Below are positions 27,101-39,500 of a stretch of 64,000 nucleotides of DNA, one piece after another; within the stretch, counting starts at the first letter, position 1, and each line of letters starts with the position of its first letter. Both the position numbers and the translations under genes were made by a program. Source of the stretch: Glossina fuscipes (lineage: Eukaryota > Arthropoda > Insecta > Diptera > Glossinidae); contig NW_023998414.1 of assembly GCF_014805625.2 (NCBI RefSeq), positions 21,422,590-21,486,589 on the forward strand, in the 5' to 3' direction. Under the pieces are notes generated by a model that was not told the origin of the DNA, did not search any database, and was given only the letters and a program-made list of their open reading frames with translations.

Positions 27101-30100
27101 ATATGTTAAGAACTTGGGGCTTATTAAATAACCAAAAACAAAATAAGCAAGTAATAGCGTTATAGTGGGCCACGGTCTAGCATTAGATATCCTACACCAT
27201 TCCGTTTAATACAATGGTTCATATAATGGCTTTTAAAAAAAAGGACTCTATATGGGAAGTAGTCGCATTCAAGGCATTTTTAGTAACAATCGTCGTGCTA
27301 GAGCCAAAAAACATCGGTCATATTTCAGCAAAATATCTCAAAATATTTCCTGGATTGAACGCAAGAATCCAAGACGGGCAGATGGAAAGATGGACGAGCA
27401 AGCCGAGATCGATTCGAAAAATAATTCAGATATCGGCCGGACTGACCGACGGTAAAAGTTTAGATCGATTCAAAAAGTGAATTACAAATCAGAACGACAG
27501 ACAAACAGAGAAGCTTAGAAAGTGATTCTGAACCGTTCGTTATAATAAAAGGTTGATCTGTCTCATGTCCTTCCGGATGTTATATACATTCGAATAATCT
27601 TAACATACAAATTTATACCACAAGTGATGTAAGGTATAAAAAAACAATGTTTAAATCTAAGGATACATATCTACATGTAATATAACAATGTTTTAATCAC
27701 AATTCTTGGATTCTATCTAGTTTCAGCCAAATATTTCTGAAAATTCAAAAACTTCGTGACATGTATAAATTCCGTCTTAATATAACTTGCTATAGTTTAT
27801 TTAAACGTTTTCCACTTGCAGATAATTTCGTCAGACATTCGTCGACATTCGTCGACAGAATTTCGTCGACAGACGTAATTCATTTCTGAGATATAATGCA
27901 AACTCTGCCAGGAAAAATAACTCAGTATATATTATCGACACATTTCTGTTGACTGTCGTAAAACGTGTTGTTGAAAGCGACATAGTGTGACAATATTATA
28001 ATTAAACGCTATAATATATGTAAAACAGGTAGAATCAAACAAAACGGGTATTATTATTATACTTTCATTTACCTGATATAGTAACAATAAAATACAGGGT
28101 AATAATTAATATGTGCATTAACTATAATATCTCTGCTAAAGACCTAAGGAAAATTATTTAATTAAAGGTTTGCTTGCCGAAGTTTTTTCCAATTGGAAAA
28201 TTATAATACATTTTCTGAGAATAAATACTATTTTCTTAGAAACAATTGTAGCGATAATTGCAAGTTAGTTAAATATATTAGTACGAGGTTGTTCCAGGTC
28301 TTAATTAATGAACTTTGCTATCGTTTATGCCTCACACCACCACTTGTGGTACAGGATATATTAAATTTGGACGGACGTGGAGCGGCTTAAGATAGACGCA
28401 CTTTTTATTATACCGACCTTCTCTGTATTTCCGTCCGTCTGTCTACGTATTTTTGCGTTCAACCTATAGGTCGCAATTTTGCAGAGATTTTGATAAAACT
28501 TCGTAGACTAACACGCTTTGACCCAAAATCCTTTTTTAAAAAATCGTTATATGAGAAAAAATTACAATTTTCAAAATTGCTCCAAAAAAGTGTGTGAAAA
28601 GTTTGGATCGGATAGGCAAATTTTTTAAATACTCTCTCATATAACCATTTCTACCTCAATTTAATTTCTATGTTGTATGTCAAAATTTCATGATGAAAAT
28701 TGGTTCATAACAGTAAGTTGACAAAAAGAAGTCAATGTTAGAGAATTCGGACCACCCAGGTCTATTTTTTGGGCCCTACTTCATATTGGATTTCTTATGA
28801 ATAGTAAGCACTTCAGAAAAAGGTTTAATTTTTGATATTTTATGATGAAAATTCCATAAAAAAATTAATGATAGAGGATATAGACTGAATACATCTATTT
28901 TTTAACACATGTAGAGGTTCTCGCGAAAAGCAAGCCCTTATATGGAGAATAAGTCTAATTTCTAGTTTTTAATTTGGAAAATTATGAAATTTTTAACAAG
29001 TATATTAAGTTTGTGTATCGGGATCACGCCATGTAAACTTTTCGACATCCTGCCATATGCGGGCTTTCATGAAAACTATGCCCTTTCATGAAAATATTAT
29101 GTAATGACTGTACTGTCCATTTGTCTGGTTGTCTAAGTATTTCTGTATTCATTTTGAAAAAATTTAGTATATTGATATATTTTGGGCCAAGCGTGAACCG
29201 TATTGAAAATGGATTATATCGTACTATGTTCACATGTGACGGCCTATTTAGAAAACGCACCCACATCTTAAAAGAAGTCCATAAACCGCTTCAGGTTAAT
29301 AACATAATTTTTCATTTGCTTTCGTCATGAGATACTCAAAATTAGTTTGTGTGACTTGCTTTTCATGAGCATTCACCATCAGTTTACAAATGACCAAAAA
29401 ATAAGATCGTACAGAGAGTTCACTCTTACTGCAGCAAACGTACATGCGATACCATTATTTTTGGGGATGTATTCATTTTCATTGATGATTTGGATCATAC
29501 TATAAAGGCTTAACTTTCATACCCTTCAGCACTTCCAGGACCGGGTAAATTAAGTTTATGACGATTATTATACCACGCAAAACGACTTAATGTACACATA
29601 CGTTTTCTTATGTCGATCGAAATCGGTAATCACTTTCTGATTCAATTTAAGCTTTTCTCTCGTTTTGATGTCCGTCAGTGCATTATAGTGCTCAGCCTAT
29701 AAGTAATTTTTAAGATAATTTGCGGTAACTTAACGCATCTAAGCCCAACTCCGGATCCGGTTGCAAATTGGGCAGGATCGAGAACTCACGACATAGCGTC
29801 GTATTTCGAAAAAGATAATTTTTTGGAAAAAATTTGCAATTTTCAGTCCTTCTTAGTAATAGATCAGTAGAAAATACTATAATAAATATTTTGGCATATT
29901 ATGCGAATATGGAACATTTCAATGGGATGAAGTAATTTTTGATCTTACATCCAAATAAACGTCCTTACGCAGAGTCGCTTGTAACATAGCTGGGCTCGAC
30001 CATTAAATACTTCATTTAATACAATTTTTCACTTATTTTCATTGTAAAATAGCAAATTTCCGTGGGAAAGCATACTTTTCGTGGAAAACCTTATATGGTA

Positions 30101-33100
30101 AGAGGCCCAAAACATAAACTGACGTCATCCAAATCTAGCAAAAATCAATTTCATTCACAAAGGTGTTCTTGAGCTATTTTCATCATAACTTATTATTATC
30201 GCAATTTCGCTTCGTTGAAATCTGAAGGTTTACCTGTTTTGAAAGCCTTTGTATGGGATGGAATCAAAGGAATTAGTTAACTTTTTTTTCAAATTGCTAT
30301 TATCGAACATTCATTACAGAGCATTGAGAATCGGCGCATTTTGTCTTATGCAGAGGAATATAATGATATGGTTAACGTATAACGTGTCACAGATAAGTGC
30401 CTAATTAGCGAATAACTGACGATTGACAAGCTGTAATAAATGGCGGAGAACGGATCGCGGATAATGGATAATAATATGATAACAAATTATGGTTAACATA
30501 TAACGGTGCTTGATTAACGAATATCTGATGATTGACAAGCGATAAAGGGTGTCGATTATCGGAGAGGGGATAATCATTATTGCCTGCTCGGTATGGGCTA
30601 ACTGATAATGTTTAAGAATAATATACCAAATATATTAAAAATTTATATATAAGCAATCCGAATGTCTGCGGATGTATTTATTTTAATAAAATTTTGTAAA
30701 TGAATGAATTATTTCAACTCTACTTTCCGAATTACTTACATATAGAGAATTTTGAATAACATTTCGACTAAGTCGATTTTCTTCGAACCTTATTCAATTC
30801 ACTTCTATGACGAAACGCTTACACATTCTGTGAGATGTTCAAGGAATTGTGATCTTTGAAGCAAATAAGTCTGTGACCTACTAAATAGTAAATCATGTAT
30901 ATAAATAATGATTGAGTTTGCCATTTCAAAAATAAACGGACACAATTTGTTTTCAAAGCATGTAACGGCTTTTCCGGCAAGATTCAAGCACAACATTTTT
31001 ATGCATATATTATAAACAAATTAGAGGGCAATAATAATCTCCAGCTGAATGAATGTGAAATCTTTTATAACTACGTAAAAAACATCACAAACGTGTCTAA
31101 ATTATCTTTATATACTAAAATTTCATAACGTTTATATCTAGAGGGATGTCCGAAGTTGTACTATATCGAAAAACGAATTATCTGATATTCGGATAAAAAT
31201 CACATTTATAAGAAACCCGACTACTTGACTACCGAAAACCGTATAAATTTAATTCAAATAAAAATCCGAAATATAAATGGAATTTATTTTTCATTTTGAT
31301 CGTATACTACCTATAGATATTACATTGATTGAATAGAATAACTTCGGAAGCAATTATTTCTTTTTGCTCTTAGGAATATTAGATGAGATCCGCTAGCCTC
31401 CTTGCGACCTATTGAAAATGGATTAATATTCTTAGCCTTATCTTCGCTGAAATAACGTATGCGTATCACAGATATTTCATTCTTATTTATGTTAATAAAT
31501 GGTTTTGTTGACTGCCCTGCCTTATTAAGAGAGATTAACTTCTCAATGTTTGCTGACCGTTGTTCTAGAGCTTTCATTTTCATAAAGCTCAGTCAGTATA
31601 AATATAATTATAAACTTTCTCATCCGTTCAGGATGGTCTGCAAAAATCTAAACGATATTTATAGTTTTATCTCAATATCGGATTCTTTAAATATACTATC
31701 TAATCAAGTCTTCTTAAAAATGAAGCTTCGGAGGCTCTACAAAGTGTATATATAAAATTCTGATTTGATTAAGTCATGTTTGTCCGTCTGTCCGTATACG
31801 TTTTACTCTTCAACTTCAATTTCTGTATCTATGAGGATTGCAATATTAGTGTGTGGAACTTAGCCGATCAAGACTATTTTTGCATTCGACTTTCACATGA
31901 GTTTGATTAACATTCGTAGCAAATCTTTTTGATCAATATATCAGTTCACTTATACTTTTTCGACCATTGTGATAGTGGCGATGAATAGATTACGTCCCGT
32001 TTCATACTCGGTATACAGTTGTCAATTACTAATATATACGCCGAGTTTCAGCTTGCATGCATTCAACAACAACAGAAAGGCATCATTGAATCAACTCAAC
32101 TTTGCCGCAAGTCCAATGGGTATTTCTAGGCTTTTAAACGTGAGGATAAAGTTATCATGTTTCAATTATTGGGTTATGCAAATGCAAAAAGTACCCCTTA
32201 CGCGTGTTCTTAAAAAAGTTTTAATTTCATAATCGCCGTATGCAATAGATAAGCATAGAAATATATACGATTTTCATCCGTTCCGAAAAAATGAAAAATG
32301 TATCATATCATGCGTAGTGGATCTAATAATAAGATGACTATAAAGCTAAGGAAGATTGCGAACAGAATCACTAACCTCCTATCATTTCAAGTCAAGATGA
32401 GAGCTAATTAGGTGAAATGGTGTAGGGTATCCAATAACATTTAGATTATCTGAGTGCAAAGAGTTCAAAGAAAAAAATTTCAATCATAACATGATTTAGA
32501 GAGCGGTGACGATGCAATGGTAATAAATGAAGGAAGCCCTTACATTATGTATGTGACGGAAAACCAAAGATATTGTGTATTTTGCACGATGTCTAAACAA
32601 ACAGCTAATCAATCCAGATGTTTAAGAAAGTGCGCATACATACCAAAGGAAAGCATTTAGAAAAATGAAACAACGATGTAACATTTAAAACTATTGTAAA
32701 ACAAACTGACGTACAGACGGAAACTGATTTTTAATTAGTCGATACCCGGTACTTTTTTGCATGCTGTACACAAGTTAATGCGTAGGCGCGGCTGATCATA
32801 AACCGTTTACATTTATTAAGGGATTCCCAAATAAGCGACCTCTGGTACTTTCCTGACAGATTTTTTCAAACTCTGCATAACCAACAATCTAATAAATGGA
32901 TCCACTAGGTTACTAACGCATTACAATTTCATCTTAGAAAAGACTTTCGATGACGATACTAATAGGCATAGTCTGGCGTTGTTACCGTCCGCTAGGCATA
33001 ATGTAAAATATTCGATGCTCATACGGGCTTTGATCATATTTTCACTTGAAGAAGTTTTTTATTGAGAAAAATCGGTGCAAATATTTTCCACCATTTTCTA

Positions 33101-36086
33101 CAACTTTTTCCCATCGTTCCGATACCGATTCTAAGGAAAGATATTGGTTGTGGCAGCGATCCAATCATCGAACCATTTTCGTACTTCTTTAGCATTTCAA
33201 AATCGCATGTCAGCCAAGCGATGCTGCATCAATCTGAACAAGTGATAATCAGAAGCTGCTCTGACTTGTGTACGCTGGGTGCAGCAGGGTTTACCTTTCG
33301 AGCTGCAACAACTTGACAACTTTTGCAACGTGTGTCCGAGCTTTCCCAAGCAAAAGGATGACTTTGCGTCTGTTAAACTCTATTGCTGGTCTTGTTTGCA
33401 ATAAAATATCGTTCAATTCAAATCAGTAACAGTTTGATTCGTCCATAGTATCCTACACTTTGCTGATCCCTTTATCTTCATTTGAAAGCATTTTCAAACA
33501 CCAATGCCTTGTTGAAGCTGCATTGAAACAAGCGTTATGAAAACTGCTTTTGTACATTTGTCTGTAACGCCTTCTCTTGAAGGCTTTTGCATTATATGCA
33601 AAAATATTCCAATTTTCCAGTTTTCGAAACAAAAATCGCTTTTTAGTAGTATTTCCGCCATTCTAAATTGATATTAAAAATTGGGAATGGATGAAGTAAC
33701 TTTTTAAACCCCTATACCCTACAACCTTTCCTGTAAAACTTGAGTGTTTTTATGGTAAAAGAAGCTTAATTTTAAATTTTTCTTGGCGAAAGTCGATCCA
33801 TTATGGTAATTTGACATAAAAATTAATCTTACCGAGTTTGGGCGGTATAGCTTTATATTTTGAATCCCATCCCATATACGAGTTTTAATGAAAACGAATC
33901 CTTTATATTGCAAAAATTCTGGCTCAAGTCTGACTATTTTACCATGAAAAGCTGTTCGTAAGATTCATTTGATATAAAACTTAATTGTATCAAACTTGGA
34001 TCAAACAAATCTATTGTTTTCGCATTATCGTATATGAGGCTTGTCATGTAATATAAGGTTTCGAATGCCAAAAAGTTCTAATTATTAATATTTTATAATG
34101 CAAAAAATTTCCGTAATAGTAATTTAACACAAAAGTTAATTCGACCAAATTTGAACCGCATGGATCTGTTTCTTAAACCTCACTCCATATAAAGTTTCTC
34201 ATGAATAGTAAGCAAAAAGCTTAAATATTTTATGACAAAAATTTACCCATAATAGCAATGTGGTATAAAAATTAAGGGAAGGGAAGGGAAGGGAATTTAT
34301 ATCCCATAGGCCTACTTTCTTAAACCCCACCACATATAGAGGTTATTATAAAAAGTAAACCCTTATATCGGCAACAATTGAAAAACGATAAGATCTTTAA
34401 CAAGTAAATTAAGTTTGATCACGTCCATTGATCTTTCGAGCGTTCCCTAACATTAAGTTTTTCACGGAAGGTCTGCTTTTACATGTACACATCTTGGTGC
34501 ATTATCATGAAAATGAATGAATGTGTCAGAGGAAGTCTTACAAAGTACCGCCCAACGGTTTGCCTTGTCCGACAATAATGTTGTTACTTCTTATATCCTA
34601 CATCACTTTTTGTATAACGATATATAAAGAAGGACTTAAAACAGTTCCACCTGTCTGTCGGTCTTATTTTTGCTGTGTTGACGTGTTTTGGCTCAAATAT
34701 GAAAAGTATTGCAAATGGTTCGGATCACTTTTACATATGACGCCCTATTTTAAAAGACTACAGCGTGGTGAATACAATTACTTTGTAAACATTCCCTCCA
34801 TCCCAAAGTAATTATCAAAAAAACGCCGTTTTTAAAATGATGTCGTGGTATAGCCCCTTAAGTCAAAAAAACCAATGCATTGTAAATTAAGGGCAACCCT
34901 GTACTGTTACTCAGAATACGTGTGCATGTCGTAAGTGCAAAAGCTACCAACAAAATCCAAAAGATGCAATGTCTCGAGCATCCTCATACCTTCACTGCTA
35001 ACGAAAAAGCGACAAAAATTAAAACAAAGCCATTGAAAAGCAAGAATTCCAAGTGATTTTTTTTTGGAATATTTTCAACATATAAAGAGAGCGTTCGTAA
35101 AATTTCTTTCGAAACGGTTGGCTTTTTCAACGAAAGTGTTTAGCGAAATATAAAACCGTTGTGATAAAACCTCGACCACCTTATTCCGCCACCGTCATGG
35201 CACCATGTGTTTATTTCCAATTTCGTAATTCAAAACAACAACCGAAAGCTGCAATGTTTGCAACAATGGCTGCTAAGGTAAAGGCGAAAAATCGTAAAAA
35301 TATTTTTTGAGAATAAAACGAAAATATTTTTTAAAAAATCATTAAATTCTTTTTATTGTTTGGTCGCACTTTGCTCAATTTTACATTAAATCAAAAGAGC
35401 CATACACATCGTGTATATATGTGTGAATATATATGTACACTCGCTAGCTAAGGCCCAAACAGAATATCATTTCTGTATTGTTTATGCTAACAAAGCACGT
35501 GTATGCTAAGAGAGAATAGTTTCCGCGATCCCCCAAAGAACCAAGAAAAAAACAAATGAAAAAAAAAAAATAAATAAATAAAAAAATGTATTATTAACGA
35601 TCTTGTTGATCAGTCAAAATGATTTATTTGTTTTTAGTCTGTTATTAAGGCAAGACAAAACATCAACACGTTATATGTTATACTGTGGACGCTTTAAAAA
35701 TCTAAACGAGTCTTTTAGCCAAATGTTTAGAAGAAAAATTAATAATAATAGGATTTGATTTAGCAAGAATTCGATCAATTTTTAAAAAGTGATTAAATAA
35801 TTAAATTTTATTCATTTAAAGCATTTATTGTGTTTTCGTAAGAAACGTGATTTTAATGAGACTTTTGCCTTTTGCTTTGAGTTTGTAATAATAAACATAT
35901 ATAACGCACAATACACACAGTACTTTTCATATAAATGCTTACTCACTCTAGATTCTTAAAAGGTTCCTGTTCATTTTGACTTTGACTTACAACGCATTTG
36001 TGACGTTAAAGACAAAGTATTACTTCACTAGTTTTGATAATATTTGATAGGAATTCATTTTCTAATAGTTTTATTACACTATTCTC

Positions 36087-36117
<31 letters not shown>

Positions 36118-36222
36118 ATGTCCGATTAATTGTTTATGGTTTTTTCACTTACAATTCTCTTTAGCGCTCTCGTCCATATCAGAGGCCTGGATTTCATTAT
36201 CTTTTAATGAATTCATTTTCAT
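20190..36222 (-). CDS. SV2/sugar-porter-like MFS transporter, paralog 1
   Basis: Predicted 12-helix major facilitator membrane transporter of the SV2-like/organic-substrate group; the substrate is unknown. Exons by sequence (minus, 5' to 3'): 36153-36222, 23070-23183, 22666-22990, 22231-22591, 21193-21504, 21001-21130, 20479-20635, 20190-20397. All junctions are GT-AG and keep frame, giving 558 residues. The N-tail (1-61) is polar. TM1 starts near residue 68. MFS motif A, GFLADTKGRRR, is at 125-135. PESPKYLL, the sugar-porter/SV2 loop signature, is at 257-264. A WFPHIINS stretch lies after the central loop and RAMAMCISLMMGR in the last exon. The start could also be the ATG at 36216. The large first intron (12,969 bp) is full of repeats. 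A possible AATAAA lies about 140 bases past the stop (TTTATT at 20047 on plus). The exon 1 link rests on a good donor, phase match and symmetry with paralog 2; transcript data are absent. Confidence 0.88.
20697..20951. mobile_element. Short TIR-bounded family A element inside a transporter intron
   Basis: The left end CTACACCACTTGTG and the right end AAGTGGTGTAGGGT are inverted repeats of about 14 bases. Between them are GATAAGTTTGTGCATC, a TGTGTCCGTC tract, and GGTCCGAATGC...GATCGGATCG, all family A motifs. It sits in the intron between exons 6 and 7 of paralog 1, which explains most of that intron's 365 bases. It has no coding capacity. The ends suggest a MITE-like or helentron-like element. 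Confidence 0.65.
24145..24206. repeat. (GA)n microsatellite
   Basis: GA-rich run with AAAG interruptions. A complementary CTCTCTCTCTCT run lies at about 24272-24286, so the two could pair. Confidence 0.85.
24472..24665 (+). mobile_element. tRNA-derived SINE with (AAT)n tail and 9-base target duplication
   Basis: The head resembles a tRNA of the Ser/Leu class: A-box-like TGGCCGAGTAGG at 24493-24504 and B-box-like GGTTCAAATCT at 24539-24549, with a long variable-arm-like spacer. The acceptor ends do not pair, so it is not a working tRNA. A body of about 80 bases follows, then an (AAT)n tail at 24633-24660. TAATTTATT occurs at 24472-24480 and 24657-24665, which reads as a target-site duplication, although the right copy merges with the tail. 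Pol III boxes plus simple tail plus duplication fit a SINE moved by a LINE. Confidence 0.72.
27189..27639. mobile_element. Family A element with inverted ends
   Basis: The left end ATATCCTACACCATTCCG and the right end ACCACAAGTGATGTAAGGTA are imperfect inverted repeats. The interior carries the reverse complement of the usual body: GCAAAATATCTCAAAATATT, GACGGGCAGATGGAAAGATG, GATCGATTCGAAAAAT. The two overlapping frames of 67-88 codons over it run through repeat sequence and are not genes. Confidence 0.62.
27830..27873. repeat. Short tandem repeat of ATTCGTCGAC
   Basis: The decamer ATTCGTCGAC (or TTTCGTCGAC) occurs three times with small spacers between about 27835 and 27871. GTCGAC is itself palindromic. 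No function is evident. Confidence 0.7.
28325..29000 (+). repeat. Dispersed repeat family A copy, long
   Basis: Begins with ACACCACCACTTGTGGTACA, then GGCTTAAGATAGACGCAC, TTTTTATTATACCGACC, a TTCCGTCCGTCTGTC tract, CAACCTATAGGTCGCAATTT, GATTTTGATAAAACTTCG and GCTTTGACCCAAAATCC. Repeats of the tail motif (GTCAAAATTTCATGATGAAAATT, split by mutations) continue to about 29 kb. A second partial copy seems to follow at 29.03-29.33 kb. Confidence 0.7.
30369..30572 (+). repeat. Imperfect two-copy tandem duplication
   Basis: GGTTAACGTATAACG at about 30370 and GGTTAACATATAACG at about 30491 head two blocks that both continue with ATTA(G/A)CGAATA(A/T)CTGA(C/T)GATTGACAAGC and then a GGAGA...GGATAAT end. 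Unit size is about 110-120 bases. No open frame is shared, so this is noncoding repeat DNA inside the transporter intron. Confidence 0.6.
31736..32432. mobile_element. Probable family A element with inverted ends
   Basis: The left side has TCTACAAAGTGTATATA followed by GTTTGTCCGTCTGTCC. The right side ends in AAATGGTGTAGGGTATCC, the reverse form of the family terminus. The interior is more diverged than in other copies. The end assignment is an inference from the shared terminal words. Confidence 0.42.
33040..33470 (-). pseudogene. Mariner-family transposase C-terminal remnant
   Basis: Read on the minus strand from 33460 down, one frame gives NRRKVILLLGKARTHVAKVV, then a stop and TLLHPAYTS. 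A shifted frame gives SDYHLFRLMQHRLADMRF, a stop, then NAKEVRKWFDDWIAATTN. A third gives ERWEKVVENGG. These match, in order, the mariner blocks HDNARPH, HPPYSPDLAPSDYHLF, 'KKWxDxW' and ERWEKCV. The Asp of HDNARPH is replaced by Gly, and at least two stops and two frameshifts are present, so no active enzyme is made. It lies within intron 1 of transporter paralog 1. The N-terminal half is not recognisable. Confidence 0.68.
34590..34830 (+). repeat. Dispersed repeat family A fragment
   Basis: Has TATCCTACATCACTTTTTGT, AGAAGGACTTAAAACAG, CTGTCTGTCGGTC, GACGTGTTTTGGCTC, AATGGTTCGGATCACTTT and ACATATGACGCCCTATTTT in family order but shortened in the middle. The 96-codon frame across it is repeat sequence. 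Confidence 0.6.
36083..36119. repeat. (TA)n(TG)n microsatellite
   Basis: Alternating TA run passing into TGTGTGTG, about 35 bases upstream (plus coordinates) of the donor of the first transporter exon. Confidence 0.85.
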
Positions 36223-36358
36223 ATCAAAATTTTTCTTTGTAAATTTAATAGAAAAAAAAAGAAAAAAAAAAAAAAAGTGATTCAATACTTTCTTTAGTTC
36301 AATAAATTTTAAATCACTTCAGGTACATAAGTGTATTTTTTTTTTTTCTTATTTTTTA

Positions 36359-36396
<38 letters not shown>

Positions 36397-39224
36397 AATA
36401 TATTTATATATATATGTACAGCAAACTGTCACGTCTTTCTTTTAATTCTATGTGATGTTGTTTTCATCAACAGTTTCTGTAAAAAACTGAATTATTCTTG
36501 AGTAATTTTAATTTTGTATTGAAAATATATTGCAATTCCTATTGATTTCTGTACTCTTTCTCTCTTTCGCGATTACGTTACTAAACAACATTTATTGTTT
36601 TTTGTTGTGATCGTGAATTTTTTTTCAAACAAAAAAAAGAAAAAGTCACTCGACTAGTTTTGCTGTATGACATTCTTTGGCCGTCACGTTAACATATAAA
36701 CAAAGAAAAATAATATAATAATTATTAAGCATAAGCGTGTATGTATGTATATATTTAACACTAGACAAGCCCCCTCGACCTAAAAATTTTAATTGATCTT
36801 TAATGATTCTACGAATCCGGTTTTATGGGTAAGTAGAATCATATAAGCCCAACAGACCTCGCAGTTATTAATAATTACACTTGAAGTTAGCAACTGGTTT
36901 ATCAAAAAAAAAAAAAAAAGAAAAAAAAAAAAAAAAAAAGTAAACACAATATTTTGAAAACCTTACGGCTATTTTAAAAGAGCCTATCTAACGAAATTTA
37001 AAAAAAAAAAAATACCACCTAGAGAAAGAGAATAATCCAAAGTTCAAAGTTAAAAAATCTACTTGATCGTCTCAACTTAAAACTGTCTGCCCTCGGTGGT
37101 TGTAATACATACTCACTTCACTTACCGCGCGAAAAGTTTTTATTGATCAAAAACACATAAAACACATACACGACCAAAACGCACTGAGTGCTTTAACAAC
37201 GTATTCTTCAACTTGATCATGGAAAGATTATGTCTCCGTCAGGGTTCACTAACAAAAAAAAAGTGATTTTTTCTTTCGTAAATCAATTCTTTTTTCACAA
37301 ATTCGAGCACGCACACGCTTTGCAATTTATTGCCCTTCTCGATGATCATCGACCAAGTTTAATTCGTACTTCAAAACATAATTTGATCCAAAATCACTTG
37401 CCGAACATAAGCACGTTACATAACAAATTATTTCATTGATCAATAATATCACTTATCGGCCGACCACATACGACAGGCTTAGAACAAATTTTACTCATTG
37501 ATTTCACCTGTCCCTATAAATTTCCAACATGTTCAAACGGTTCTTAAGAAAGCTTGACTCAATTTTTGACGAATCAAATAAAAAAATTAAAGTTCCTCCT
37601 CGCCTTGTGTACTATTTATGGCAAGAGAAAGATTTTTAAGCGTATTTGCTTTTTTTTTATCACTCAGGGTCATTCGGGGAATGTACTCAGCTGTGGGCGT
37701 GGTAATGGTCGGCAAGGACGTCAGGTAGAAAAGGAGAAAAGAAAAGCGAGTAGTTTTTGTGAATGTTCGCTTCGAAAGTGAAAAGACCTGGAAAGGTGAG
37801 AAAAATTATCACTGGTACATTGTCTGAAAGCCTGGCAGTGCGGGTAAGGAACCGCATAGCGCGATAGTGCATCGTACGAACACCTTAAGACTGAACGGAT
37901 GAGTCAACTGAGAAAGTTTAGCAAACCGGCTCAAGGACTTGATTAATGGATAAATCTCTTTTATCTGTGTAGAGCATTTTCACCGTATGAGACTTTACAT
38001 TACCGCAACGCAGCCTACATTAAGCTGATGGCAAAGGATATCGAGAAGTTTGGAAACACTCTTGTCGTTCGTGGGCATCTGAGTCTTTTGCTGTTCGAGA
38101 TTTTGCGTATGCCAATTATACTTTAATTTTAGTCAAATATAGGCGATGTGAATGTTACGATTATGGACTAAAATGAAGCATTTAAACTGCCTTGGCTATC
38201 GATTCCATCTTTCGACATTTTGAATGCATGTTCTGTGCAACGGAAATCGTTTTTTCTTTCGAATGTCTGATAGCTTCAAAAGATGTTTTAGATATTATTC
38301 AATATGCGGGCTTTCATGAGAAATATGCTTTGAGCGTGAAAATAATGTGCAATTTTTGGTGTCTTAATATCAAAGCGAGCGGTTATTCTTACTTGCTCCA
38401 AAGAAAGAAGAAATTGTTTTCACTATGAAAAGCATTTATTGCGCTCGGAGTTACCTTGCAAAAATCTAACTGTGCTATTTGCTCCGGATTCAATGAATAT
38501 ATATTTTTCATAGCAGTTGACTCTTCACTAATCAACGTACGATTTTTTTCATCGATGTTCAAGTTATGAGAAATTCAACTCATCAACATCGTTTACACCA
38601 CAAATACTATTCGGTAAACCTATAACATGTCATACATAAAATTCAAATTCGTTTCCATGTCGTTTATTGAGAAGAACCTTCTTACAATACATGTATGGTT
38701 GAAAACTACAGTCAAGGGAAATATTCGAATAATCGAATGATATCGCCTAAAAAGATATTTAATAATTTATACCAAAATTGATCAGAAGGACTCCAGAATG
38801 GTCACACTTTTTATAAGATAATGCCACTCGAAGAGAGATTTAACGGTCACTAAAACATCATTGACTGAGAAAAGCTAACCAAAATGTTAAAACAAATTTT
38901 ATAAACAGATTTGGAAAAAACGACTTAAGACCTTTTACTATTAATGTAACAATAGAGAGTCTTTAAATGAAAATTTTTTGCCTATTTTTAGGATAGGTTT
39001 GGATAATAAGGTTTTAAATAAATATTTCCGTTTTTTTTTTGTTTTTTGTTTGACCATAAACTTGATTCGATGGTCAGAGAAATTACGAATTCAGAAATAT
39101 AGTCCTTGAACTGCTTACGCTTTACTACATTTGATTATACTTTACTTATGTAAATTAATTTCTATTGTTTTCTTCCTTCTCGCTACGTCCCCTAAAAAAA
39201 AATTAATTAATTTGTCCGGATTGT

Positions 39225-39500
39225 ATGTAATAGCTAGAACGACTTAAAGTCGACCAGCTCTGAGTAGACCTTATCTGATTTGATTTAAGCTTGTCGGTCC
39301 GTCTGTCCACTTGGCCTCCATACAAGTATTTTTACGTTCCACCTGGGAATCGAAATTTTTGACATATTTTTACAAGGTTTGATACACTGATGTATCTTGA
39401 CTCAAAGCCTAGTCCTGTTGAAACAATTTTTTGTATGTGATATGAATCTTCCTTTGATATTCCTACAAATATTCCGTTTTCACATTTTGTTGATTGTTTT
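39225..39500 (+). repeat. Dispersed repeat family A fragment
   Basis: GTATGTAATAGCTAGAACGA, a CTTGTCGGTCCGTCTGTCC tract, ACGTTCCACCTGGGAATCG, TTTGATACACTGATGTATC and GACTCAAAGCCTAGTCCTG follow the family order. Confidence 0.6.

Larger units (their letters stand above)
23184..36152 (-). other. Intron 1 of paralog 1, repeat-rich, no nested gene found
   Basis: The 12,969-base first intron separates a 70-base start-codon exon from the rest of the gene. It contains a (GA)n run (24145-24206), a SINE (24481-24656), family A copies near 27.2, 28.3, 31.7 and 34.6 kb, a duplicated block at 30.37-30.57 kb and a mariner remnant near 33.0-33.5 kb. I found no nested protein gene or tRNA. First introns often hold enhancers, but nothing in the sequence allows me to place one. 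Confidence 0.6.

Noticed and set aside
33062..33316. An 84-codon plus-strand gene
   Set aside because: It is the antisense shadow of the mariner transposase remnant.
37968..38127. Open stretch reading HYRNAAYIKLMAKDIEKFGN and onward for about 50 codons after an acceptor-like TGTGTAG
   Set aside because: Protein-like, but no family recognised, no donor or partner exon in phase, and too short to call a gene. It could be a decayed gene fragment and deserves a translated search.
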